Positions 8,716-15,922 of a DNA stretch of 64,000 bases are shown here, piece by piece. Positions within the stretch are counted from its first letter, which is position 1; each line of letters begins with the position of its first letter. This DNA is from RGIG1918 sp964570895 (GTDB lineage Bacteria > Cyanobacteriota > Vampirovibrionia > Gastranaerophilales > Gastranaerophilaceae). The translations under genes and the position numbers were made by a program. Under the pieces are notes generated by a model. That model saw only the letters and a list, made by a program, of their open reading frames with translations. It had not been told where the DNA came from and searched no databases. Where the stretch lies: contig CAZMZD010000006.1 of assembly GCA_964570895.1 (NCBI GenBank), positions 1 to 64,000 of the forward strand, given 5' to 3'.

Positions 8716-10806
8716 TTAGTACATATCGCCCATACCAAATGTGAAGAAACCTTTTTTCCTGTCGATTCCGCCGGTGTTCGTAACAGGGATACCGTAATCT
8801 AGGCTGATTGGGCCAATCCCAGGAATAAATACCCTAAGTCCAACACCTGCTGAAATTGCATATTCAGGCTTATCATACAAATCATTTGAAATTGTGCCAC
8901 CAAAGATTTTACCTGCATCAAGAAAAGCTGCAAGCCTGATGTTGTTTAAGAATGTATTTGTTGTGAGCCTATCAATAAACGGAATTGGTGTTCTATATTC
9001 AACGCTACCCGACATAAAGCCTTTGCCCGTGCCGACTTCAGATATGTTAAAGCCTCTAAGAGAATACGGACCGCCAAGAGAATAAGCAGCAAATTCAGGC
9101 ATACTTCCGTGAATTTTTCCGCCACCTTTAGCAGATAAAACAAAACTTGATTTTTTGCCTGCCGGAATAAACTTTTTAATTCCACCCGTTAATTTAGCGT
9201 AAGAATTATGGAAACCGCTAACATTCACAGCTTCTTCGAGCATTACATTTGCAAGAACGCCGCGGCGCGCGTTTGTCGCATTATCTCTTGTGTCATACGT
9301 AAGCCCCGGAGTGAGTTTTACATAAAAACCATCATTAAGCTGGTCATGTCTATTTGCCCAAGGTATATGGTGCGCATTATACAAATTATGTATTTCGTAT
9401 TCGTCGCCTTCTTTCATTTTCACATTTTCAACGCCAAAACTAATCGAACCTGAAAGATTTTTATATGCGACAAATCTTCTTGCAAGAGTGACTTCCGCGC
9501 CAATTCTTTGTTCAATTGCAAGCGGAACTTGGTAGCTTCCGAAGTGCCTCAAATAGGCTCTTGCACCTAAAGAAGTGTTTTTATTTCTAAAATATGGCTC
9601 AAGAAAACTTAATTCTGCTTGAATATTAGGCTCGTCAATAACACTGTCGTCAGACATCAAAATGCCTGTCCCTGCCATAACGTTCAAATTAAGCTTTTGC
9701 CCTAGCCCTCTAAAATTGTTTTCGCCAAAGCCAACCGAGCCGAAAAACCCTGAGGCAGAATCTATCCCGACCCCTAAAGAAATTTTGCCGGTTCTTTGTT
9801 CTTCAACATTTATTGTGACAACATACTGCCCTGTTTCAGGGTTCAGTGCAATTTCTCTTTTAACATCGCCAAAAGCTTGCGTTCCAAGAAGGCGCGCAAT
9901 GTCTGCCCTTGTGATGTTTTCATTGTAAACAGTTCCTGGGCGAAGCATAACATTTCTTGCAACGACATAATCTTTTGTTTTTGACATACCATCAATCACA
10001 ACATCTTCGATTTTCCCTTCGTCAATTGTGATATTCACAACTCCATCAGGGTCATCATAAACATCAACCACACGCGCTAAAATGTACCCGCGGGTTGCAT
10101 AAAGTTCTTGAACTTTCGTAATTGAAGCATTTAAAAGCTCGATGTTTTGAGGGTGCCCAACAAGCTCATCTAAAATGTTGCGAATTTCATAAGACGGGAC
10201 AACCTCCGTGCCTGTCACAGTAATGCCCGTAATTGGCGGGTTTTCCTCAACAATAACTCTTAACTTTAAATTTTCATTATCGATTTTAATAGGGAGAGCT
10301 TTAATTTTTTGGGTAAAATAGCCTGTTTTATAGATATTGTTAAGGTCCGTGCCTATTTCTTTTTTATTGTAAATATAGCCTTCTTTAAGCCCCATTTGGT
10401 CTTTTACATAATTTGTTTCAACTAAATTATTGCCTAAAATTTCAATTTCTTTGATGTAATACTCACCCGCAAGCAAAGGTCTTTTTTCTTCTTTGACTTC
10501 TTCTTGAGGCTCAGAAGCTTGAGTTTCTTCAACTTTTGCTTCTTTAGCTTGAGTTTCTTCTTGCGCGCTCATCTGTCCGGCTTCTTCTTGATTTGGTTCA
10601 TCAAAAATGGTAGCTTCCCTTTGAGAATTATCTACTTGAGATTGAATTTTATCAAATTCAGCCTGAATGTCCTCTGCAGAGTGCATTTGCGCGTCCGCTT
10701 GGGGTTGTTCAAAATTTTCCTCAATAGAAAATGCCCCGTTAATTTGAAAAATTAACAAGGTGAAAATTAATAAGAATTTATATACCTTTTTTCCCAATAA
10801 TTCCAT
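8716..10806 (-). CDS. bamA: Outer membrane protein assembly factor BamA (Omp85)
   Basis: The 696-residue protein begins with a signal peptide (MELLGKKVYKFLLIFTLL then INGAFS). A Glu/Gln-rich low-complexity stretch (about 25-100) follows, then tandem POTRA domains from about residue 110 (GEYYIKEIEILGNNLVE, PPITGITVTGTEVV, GKIEDVVIDGMSKTKDYVVARN). A C-terminal 16-strand barrel has the Omp85 signature GGPYSLRGFN (L6 loop VRGF/Y equivalent) and SLDYGIPVT near the end. It folds beta-barrels into the outer membrane and shows the organism is diderm. The long acidic/Gln-rich linker between signal peptide and POTRA is cyanobacterial-like. The frame is open 45 bp upstream to 10851, but the signal peptide fits the start at 10806. 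Confidence 0.92.
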   Translation of the reverse strand: MELLGKKVYKFLLIFTLLIFQINGAFSIEENFEQPQADAQMHSAEDIQAEFDKIQSQVDNSQREATIFDEPNQEEAGQMSAQEETQAKEAKVEETQASEPQEEVKEEKRPLLAGEYYIKEIEILGNNLVETNYVKDQMGLKEGYIYNKKEIGTDLNNIYKTGYFTQKIKALPIKIDNENLKLRVIVEENPPITGITVTGTEVVPSYEIRNILDELVGHPQNIELLNASITKVQELYATRGYILARVVDVYDDPDGVVNITIDEGKIEDVVIDGMSKTKDYVVARNVMLRPGTVYNENITRADIARLLGTQAFGDVKREIALNPETGQYVVTINVEEQRTGKISLGVGIDSASGFFGSVGFGENNFRGLGQKLNLNVMAGTGILMSDDSVIDEPNIQAELSFLEPYFRNKNTSLGARAYLRHFGSYQVPLAIEQRIGAEVTLARRFVAYKNLSGSISFGVENVKMKEGDEYEIHNLYNAHHIPWANRHDQLNDGFYVKLTPGLTYDTRDNATNARRGVLANVMLEEAVNVSGFHNSYAKLTGGIKKFIPAGKKSSFVLSAKGGGKIHGSMPEFAAYSLGGPYSLRGFNISEVGTGKGFMSGSVEYRTPIPFIDRLTTNTFLNNIRLAAFLDAGKIFGGTISNDLYDKPEYAISAGVGLRVFIPGIGPISLDYGIPVTNTGGIDRKKGFFTFGMGDMY

Positions 10807-10879
10807 ATTTAAAGTTAATAAGATTATAACTTTAAAAAAACTTATATACAAATTTTTTAAGCAATATTAAAAAAATAAT

Positions 10880-11968
10880 TTACAAATTAGCACGAAAAGT
10901 GCCGATATCACATGCAAGTTTCAAAGAAACAACATTTTCCCTTAACTGCCTTGCGTTATGTTTTTTAGAATTATCTTCACTGTTTAGTGCATAAAGCATA
11001 TCACACCCCGCTAAAACCGCAGATGAAGCCCCAATTGCAGAATTTATATTTTCAAGTTCAAAATTATCTTCAGCAACTTTTGGACCATCCAGCACAAGCG
11101 GCGCATTAAAAGTTAGTTTCTTTACAAGCTTTATATGAGCAGGAATTTCAGAAAGCGGCATATATCCAGCCCCCTCCACCATCACTTGCACACCCGTTGC
11201 ACGAGCTTTTTGCACAAGTTCACTTAGCAATAAAAGTTCCATATAGCTTGTTCTTGTCGGAAATTCAAAAAGCGAATTAAACGCAAAAACTGAAGCAAAA
11301 GAAAGGGTTACGTCGTATGTTCTTGCGATATCCAAAATTTCATCAAAAGCCTTTAGATATGGATTTTGAACGTTTTCTTGTTCAATATATTCCATTAAAA
11401 TTGAAGCGGTTTTTGAAATTAAATTTGGGTTCTTCGCCTCTGATTTATATAATTTCACAATTTCAGGCGTAATTGTCGGGTAAATTGTTATAAAATCTGC
11501 ACCTTGTTCGCAAAACATTTCAATGTTTTCAGAAATTTTTGAAAATACCATTTTTATATCTGCTTTATTTTCGCCGGACAATTCGCAAATCGCTTCCAAA
11601 AAAGGGTTCACGCCGTATGGCATATCAAATTCAGTCGCAAATTTTTCTCTCATTTCGCCATACTCAGAATTTGAAGATACATCAAAAGCAACTTTTGCCC
11701 CTGCAATTTTTGAAATTTTAATTTTGTCCGTTTCTTCAAGTTGGTTAAAATTTTCAAAATTATTGTTCACACAAGCGCAAATTTTAGGGCTCAAACCATA
11801 TCCAAGCCCGATTGGAGAAATGCTTTTCGTTTTGTTTTTCAAAATTACAATGCGCCCGTCGGCAACTCTTTGCCTTAAAACATTTTGATTAATTCCTTCA
11901 AGTTCTGCAATTTTTGCTATTTCCGGTGTAATTATGCCTTGTTGTGCTTCAATAATTTGCGTCGTCAC
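10880..11968 (-). CDS. ThiC-like protein lacking the Fe-S and metal motifs
   Basis: The 362-residue protein aligns by eye with phosphomethylpyrimidine synthase along most of its length: GIITPEIAKIAELEG and LRQRVADGRIVILKN at the start, YDVTLSFASVFAFNS (ThiC: YDVSFSLGDGLRPGS), GVQVMVEGAGYMP at 260-271 (ThiC: VQVMIEGPGHVP), and IGASSAVLAGCDMLYAL. It ends where ThiC would continue for ~70-80 residues carrying the CxxCxxxxC cluster motif. The GPGH histidine is Tyr, GLRPGS and the PAEHL histidine region are not conserved, and no other CxxC cluster exists. It therefore cannot be a normal radical-SAM ThiC; its function is unknown. It lies 4 bp after the aldolase gene. I see no frameshift, and there is no room for a lost C terminus before bamA. 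Confidence 0.75.
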   Translation of the reverse strand: MTTQIIEAQQGIITPEIAKIAELEGINQNVLRQRVADGRIVILKNKTKSISPIGLGYGLSPKICACVNNNFENFNQLEETDKIKISKIAGAKVAFDVSSNSEYGEMREKFATEFDMPYGVNPFLEAICELSGENKADIKMVFSKISENIEMFCEQGADFITIYPTITPEIVKLYKSEAKNPNLISKTASILMEYIEQENVQNPYLKAFDEILDIARTYDVTLSFASVFAFNSLFEFPTRTSYMELLLLSELVQKARATGVQVMVEGAGYMPLSEIPAHIKLVKKLTFNAPLVLDGPKVAEDNFELENINSAIGASSAVLAGCDMLYALNSEDNSKKHNARQLRENVVSLKLACDIGTFRANL

Positions 11969-11972
11969 GAAT

Positions 11973-12593
11973 TTACCCCTTAAGTTTTTTTATTTCTGAA
12001 ATTTGTTTTGCGTTTAATTTTTGCGCGCCACCCAAAACAAGCGCCCCAAAATATGTTTCTGCATATGCCCTTACGGATTCAAGCCCCATAAAACAAGTTC
12101 TAAGGTCTGCGCCCGCAACAATTACGCCATGGTTTTTCATAAGAACAATGTTGTGCCCTTTTTTAAAATATTCAACACAGTTACGGGCAAGCTCAAAACT
12201 TGATGGCGTTGCATATTTTGCAATCGGAATTTCACCAAATTGGTATACAAATTCAGGCAAAATTGCGTCTTTTATAGGAACACCTGCAACCGCAAAAGCT
12301 GTGATGTATGGGCAGTGAGAGTGTATTACCGCTTCCACATCCGCGCGCGCTTCATAAATTGCACTGTGTAAATATTTTTCGCCTGAAGGTTTTTTGCCTT
12401 TTGATAATTGGTTGCCTTCAAAATCAATAGTTACAATGTCTGGGTCAGTTAAATCCCCAAGGCAAGTGCCTGTACCTGATATCAAGATTTTATCTTCACC
12501 ATCCAAAACGCTGATATTTCCGCTTGTTGCAGGGCTCATACCTCTATAATATAATCTTTTCGCCCAATATATTAATTCCTCTTTTTTGTTCAT
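11973..12593 (-). CDS. Class II (zinc) aldolase/epimerase family protein
   Basis: A 206-residue aldolase of the L-fuculose-phosphate aldolase / MtnB / 5-deoxyribulose-phosphate aldolase fold. The ATSGNIS loop binds phosphate, KPSGEKYLH carries the likely catalytic Glu72, and HSHCPYITAF (H91, H93) plus KNHG (H155) provide the zinc ligands, so it looks catalytically intact. The substrate cannot be told from sequence. It is translationally close (4 bp) to the ThiC-like gene downstream, and the two probably act in one pathway. Candidates are sugar-phosphate cleavage, methylthioribulose-phosphate dehydration or 5-deoxypentose salvage. Confidence 0.85.
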   Translation of the reverse strand: MNKKEELIYWAKRLYYRGMSPATSGNISVLDGEDKILISGTGTCLGDLTDPDIVTIDFEGNQLSKGKKPSGEKYLHSAIYEARADVEAVIHSHCPYITAFAVAGVPIKDAILPEFVYQFGEIPIAKYATPSSFELARNCVEYFKKGHNIVLMKNHGVIVAGADLRTCFMGLESVRAYAETYFGALVLGGAQKLNAKQISEIKKLKG

Positions 12594-12674
12594 AATTCTT
12601 CGCCTTGCGCCTTATTTTTTTTATGTTTTAATTAATATAGCACAAATTTTCATTTGTGACTTCATACAAAGGGT

Positions 12675-13559
12675 GTGAGCTACATAACTCATCAAAAGAA
12701 AAATATCATACTTGCCTCGAATGCCGGATTTTGCTACGGCGTGAAACGTGCAGTCGAAACAACAAAAAAGCTAAAAGCAGAAAATCCTGAAAAAGAAATT
12801 TGCGTTTTAGGCGAGCTTATACATAATTCTCAAGTCATTAAAGAACTTAGCGATTTGGGCATTAAGACTATTGAAAACTTGCCAAGTCATGGCGAAGGTT
12901 TTTGCGTGGTTAGAAGCCATGGCGCAAGCTTCGAAGTTTTTGAAGAAATTAAAAACAAGGGTTATGAGCTTGTTGACCTCACTTGCCCTGACGTGAAAAA
13001 AGTTCAAGATAAAGCAATCGGGCTTGTTCGAGAAAACTATTTTCTAATCATTCTTGGAAAAGGCGAACACCCTGAAGTTATGGCAATTAGGGCAAATGCC
13101 GCAAGACACACAACAGATGATAATGTTTTCGTCGCACAAAGTTTAGAAGAACTTAAAAAAATTGAAGACATCATAAAGAAAAAACAAAAAATCGGCATTG
13201 TTGTTCAAACTACGCAAAGAGCGGAATTTTTGCAAGAAATTGTTGCCTATCTTGCGCCAATTGCTAAAGAACTTAGAATTGCAAACACAATTTGCCGCTC
13301 CACAACTCTTAGGCAAAATGAAGCAAGAGAAATTGCGAAAAAGAGCGATTTAATGATTGTTGTGGGCTCTAAAAAAAGTGCAAACACAACCCACCTTGCA
13401 GAAATTTTGAAAAACATCACAAAAACAATCCATATTGAAAACGCAAGTGAATTAAAAAATTACGAAAATGAAATTCAGCTTGCGCAAAATATCGGCATTA
13501 CCGCAGGAGCCTCAACTCCTGATTATATAATTAACGAAGTTATAAATAGTGTTAAATAA
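12675..13559 (+). CDS. ispH: 4-hydroxy-3-methylbut-2-enyl diphosphate reductase
   Basis: The 294-residue IspH/LytB has all three cluster cysteines (GFCYGVKRA, LTCPDVKKVQ, TICRSTTLRQ) and the substrate-binding motifs HNSQVIKEL, VRSHGA, GEHPEVMA and GASTPDYII. It performs the last MEP step, giving IPP and DMAPP. The start is a GTG at 12675; the upstream AAAGG is only 2-3 nt away, so initiation may be weak or unconventional, but no better start exists before the conserved GFC motif. It is divergent from the aldolase gene and sits 12 bp before the S1 gene. Confidence 0.93.
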   Translation: MSYITHQKKNIILASNAGFCYGVKRAVETTKKLKAENPEKEICVLGELIHNSQVIKELSDLGIKTIENLPSHGEGFCVVRSHGASFEVFEEIKNKGYELVDLTCPDVKKVQDKAIGLVRENYFLIILGKGEHPEVMAIRANAARHTTDDNVFVAQSLEELKKIEDIIKKKQKIGIVVQTTQRAEFLQEIVAYLAPIAKELRIANTICRSTTLRQNEAREIAKKSDLMIVVGSKKSANTTHLAEILKNITKTIHIENASELKNYENEIQLAQNIGITAGASTPDYIINEVINSVK

Positions 13560-13571
13560 AGGAGAAAAAAC

Positions 13572-14630
13572 ATGACAAACACAATGACTCAAGAAGAATT
13601 TGAAGCTTTGCTCGAAAATTCTTACACTTACAAACTAAACGTTGCAGACATCGTTAAAGGTGTTGTTGTAAAACGTGAAAAAGATGGCTTCCTTGTTGAC
13701 ATCGGTGCAAAAACAGAAGCTTTCTTGCCAAACTCTGAAGTAGTTAATTCAAAAGACCAAAACCCTGATGATTTCATCAAACTTTGGGACGAAAAAGAAT
13801 TCTACATCACAAAAGACGAAGAAGAAAACGAAGTTATCGAATTATCACTTAAAAAACTTGCATTTGCTCAAGCTTGGCAAAAACTTTCTGAAGCAAAAGC
13901 TGCAAACGAAAGCGTTATGGCTCTTATCGTTCAATCTGTTAAAGGCGGCTTAATTGCTGAAGTGTTCGGCCTTCGCGGCTTCATTCCTTCTTCTCAATTA
14001 AGAGCAGGTCTTGCAGGCGACACTCAAATTGATTCCGAATTAGAAGTTAAAATTTTAGAAGCTGACCCAAAAAGAAACAAACTTATCCTTTCTCAAAGAC
14101 AAGTTTACGCTCAACAAAGAGAAATGGTTGCAGACGAAGTTATTTCAAAACTTGCTGTTGACCAAACAATTGAAGGCGAAGTTGTTAGAATTGCAGACTT
14201 CGGCGCATTTATCGACATTAACGGCGTAGATGGCTTACTTCCAATCTCTGAAATTTCTTGGGATAGAATTAAACACCCATCTGATGTTGTTTCACTCGGT
14301 CAAAAAATCGAAGTTAAAGTTATTAAAATCGATGAACAATTAAAGAGAATTTCGCTTTCATTAAAGAGAATGGGCGCAAACCCATGGGATGAAATTGCTT
14401 CTAAATTCCAAGAAGGCGACATTATTGAAGGCACTGTTAATAAAATCACTTCTTTCGGCATCTTCATTAACATCTTCCCAGGAGTTGAAGCATTACTTCC
14501 ATCAGCAGAAATTTCAGATGAACAAGTGAATGTAAACGAAATGTTCACACTTGGTCAAGAAGTGAAAGTTCAAATCAAAAAATTCACTCCTGCTGAACAC
14601 AGAATTGGTCTTTCAATGAAAGGTATATAA
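13572..14630 (+). CDS. rpsA: 30S ribosomal protein S1
   Basis: The 352-residue protein contains four S1 (OB-fold) repeats: about 25-90 (DIVKGVVVKREKDGFLVDIG), 110-175 (NESVMALIVQSVKGGLIAEV), 190-260 (TIEGEVVRIADFGAFIDING) and 275-350 (DIIEGTVNKITSFGIFINIF). The first two are more divergent, as usual for the ribosome-docking repeats. The short form resembles cyanobacterial and Gram-positive S1 rather than the six-repeat proteobacterial form. GGAG precedes the ATG. It lies 12 bp after ispH, a pairing seen in other phyla (including IspH-S1 fusions in some Clostridia). A strong terminator follows. Codon use is visibly more biased than in its neighbours. Confidence 0.92.
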   Translation: MTNTMTQEEFEALLENSYTYKLNVADIVKGVVVKREKDGFLVDIGAKTEAFLPNSEVVNSKDQNPDDFIKLWDEKEFYITKDEEENEVIELSLKKLAFAQAWQKLSEAKAANESVMALIVQSVKGGLIAEVFGLRGFIPSSQLRAGLAGDTQIDSELEVKILEADPKRNKLILSQRQVYAQQREMVADEVISKLAVDQTIEGEVVRIADFGAFIDINGVDGLLPISEISWDRIKHPSDVVSLGQKIEVKVIKIDEQLKRISLSLKRMGANPWDEIASKFQEGDIIEGTVNKITSFGIFINIFPGVEALLPSAEISDEQVNVNEMFTLGQEVKVQIKKFTPAEHRIGLSMKGI

Positions 14631-14658
14631 TTCTTTTAAAAGAAAGATTGAGATTGCT

Positions 14659-14692
14659 AAAACACGAGGATTTAATGTCCTCGTGTTTTTGT
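14659..14692 (+). terminator. Intrinsic terminator after rpsA
   Basis: A perfect 12-bp stem, AAAACACGAGGA (14659-14670) with TCCTCGTGTTTT (14678-14689), has a 7-nt loop and ends in a T run. Confidence 0.9.
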
Positions 14693-14730
14693 ATTTAAAA
14701 TTAGTATGACATTTTCAGCAAATAAACATG

Positions 14731-14949
14731 TTAATTTCTTGAAATTAACAGCTCAAATGTTTGTATTTTGAAAAAGGTGGCGATTTTGTCTAATCTTTCA
14801 ATTGTTATATTTATTCCTGCATTCTCAAGTTTCGAAATATAAGAATTTTCAAATTCTAAGGCTAAAGAAAGTTTTTCTCTAGTAAGCCCAGCTTGTTCTC
14901 TAAGTTTTTTTACATTATTAGCGATAATTGATTTAAAACATTGATTCAT
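14731..14949 (-). CDS. Small XRE-family DNA-binding protein
   Basis: The 72-residue protein is almost entirely one helix-turn-helix of the Cro/CI type (VKKLREQAGLTREKLSLAL, then NSYISKLENAGINITIERL), with the last turns RLDKIATFFKIQTFELL completing the five-helix bundle. It has no effector domain. It is divergent from the small gene starting at 15004, so it may control that gene or itself. Two similar small XRE proteins lie at 56453-57009. Confidence 0.85.
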   Translation of the reverse strand: MNQCFKSIIANNVKKLREQAGLTREKLSLALEFENSYISKLENAGINITIERLDKIATFFKIQTFELLISRN

Positions 14950-15003
14950 ATTCTTATTTTCGCTATTGTTTTGATATTTAACAGGATTGACAGTCCATTA
15001 AAT

Positions 15004-15240
15004 ATGAATAACAACTATATAATCGAACAAATAAAATATGCTGAAGAATTGGCTGGTGACATTAAAAACCAGCTAAAAAATATTCGCAAAAGCCACAAGA
15101 AAGGCTACGTTGAGCAAGAATTTATATTACAACTAAACAGCTCTCTTTATGAACTTTACACAGAAGGAATGACTGTCGTTCGAAATCTGTGCGAAATATA
15201 TGATGAAAAATTTAATAGCAAGATGGATTTTACCTTGTAG
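15004..15240 (+). CDS. Small helical hypothetical protein
   Basis: The 78-residue acidic/basic helical protein begins MNNNYIIEQIKYAEEL. I do not recognise it. The frame is open upstream to a TTG at 14941, which would overlap the divergent XRE gene; the ATG at 15004 is preferred but has no clear Shine-Dalgarno site. The layout, a small XRE regulator divergent from a small helical protein beside a repeat island, could be a toxin-antitoxin-like or mobile cargo pair, but nothing in the sequence proves that. Confidence 0.5.
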   Translation: MNNNYIIEQIKYAEELAGDIKNQLKNIRKSHKKGYVEQEFILQLNSSLYELYTEGMTVVRNLCEIYDEKFNSKMDFTL

Positions 15241-15922
15241 GTCAGGCACTGCCTGGCCTACGGACCACAAATTATTCACTAAACATGAATAGAATTTTTT
15301 AAATTTTTATCACAAAACGGAAATTGCGGAGAGGTTTTGCGCTCACGGCATTGGTTGTACTGCGTAAGGCATATTTTTGTTAAATAGCTATTCGCAAAAG
15401 CTCGACTGCGATTTCTGAGATAAAAATTTGAAAAATGGCAGAAGCTAAACATGAGCCCATGTTTCTTTCTTTTTGTTTCGTTTTTCTTTCTTTGCGTTAC
15501 GGCGCTTGAGTGTCAAAGAAAGAAAAATGAAAAGACACAAGATAAACGCTATGTTGAATTATCTGGCAAGATGCTGAAATAAATTCAGCATGACGGATTA
15601 AAATTATGTTGCCTAGCGCGTAATTTTTCAGGCGACGCCTGACAAATCAAAACAAATTGTGCGCACTACGATTTTAACTTCGCTCGTGGGTACGGTTTCG
15701 GCTCTGCGGCAAAGCTCCTCGCTTTCCCGCTTTCGCCTCACACACCAAAGACTCGCTTGAAAATTTTTGCAAAAAACAAATTTTGCTAAAAATTTTCTTC
15801 ATTTGTGGGGTACGGTTTCGTGTTCGCCGCTTGCTCATCGCAACCGTCTTCACACGTCACACACCTTAGACTCGCTCGGTTTTTCTAAGCGCAGTTGCGC
15901 TAAAGAAAAACCGTCGCTCGTA
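15241..15922. repeat. Second intergenic repeat island
   Basis: There is no gene here. From left to right it holds a GTCAGGCACTGCCTGGCC palindrome (15240-15258); copy 2 of the inverted-repeat element and hairpin (15294-15530) with its trailing AAGATGCTGAAATAAATTCAGC palindrome (to about 15597); a degenerate (about 15686-15757) and a good (15805-15865) copy of a ~61-bp sequence that recurs inverted at 36669-36729; and a TCTAAGCGCAGTTGCGCTAAAGA-type hairpin just after the pcrA stop. Confidence 0.8.
15294..15597 (+). repeat. Copy 2 of the inverted-repeat element with hairpin
   Basis: The inverted repeat arms are 15294-15311 (one mismatch to copy 1) and 15419-15436, bounding 143 bp. A 14-bp perfect stem (15481-15494 with 15514-15527) encloses the same 19-nt loop as the other copies (15495-15513). 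The similarity to copy 3 continues through an ATAAACGCTATGTTG segment to the palindrome near 15567-15597. Confidence 0.8.

Noticed and set aside
10807..10879. A possible lost ThiC C terminus by frameshift
   Set aside because: Only about 70 bases lie between the stop and the bamA start, and no frame there encodes cysteines spaced as CxxCxxxxC.
15241..15922. tRNA or other known RNA gene in the repeat islands
   Set aside because: No cloverleaf with a T-arm GTTCRA and matching acceptor could be found by eye in any island; hairpins are simple.
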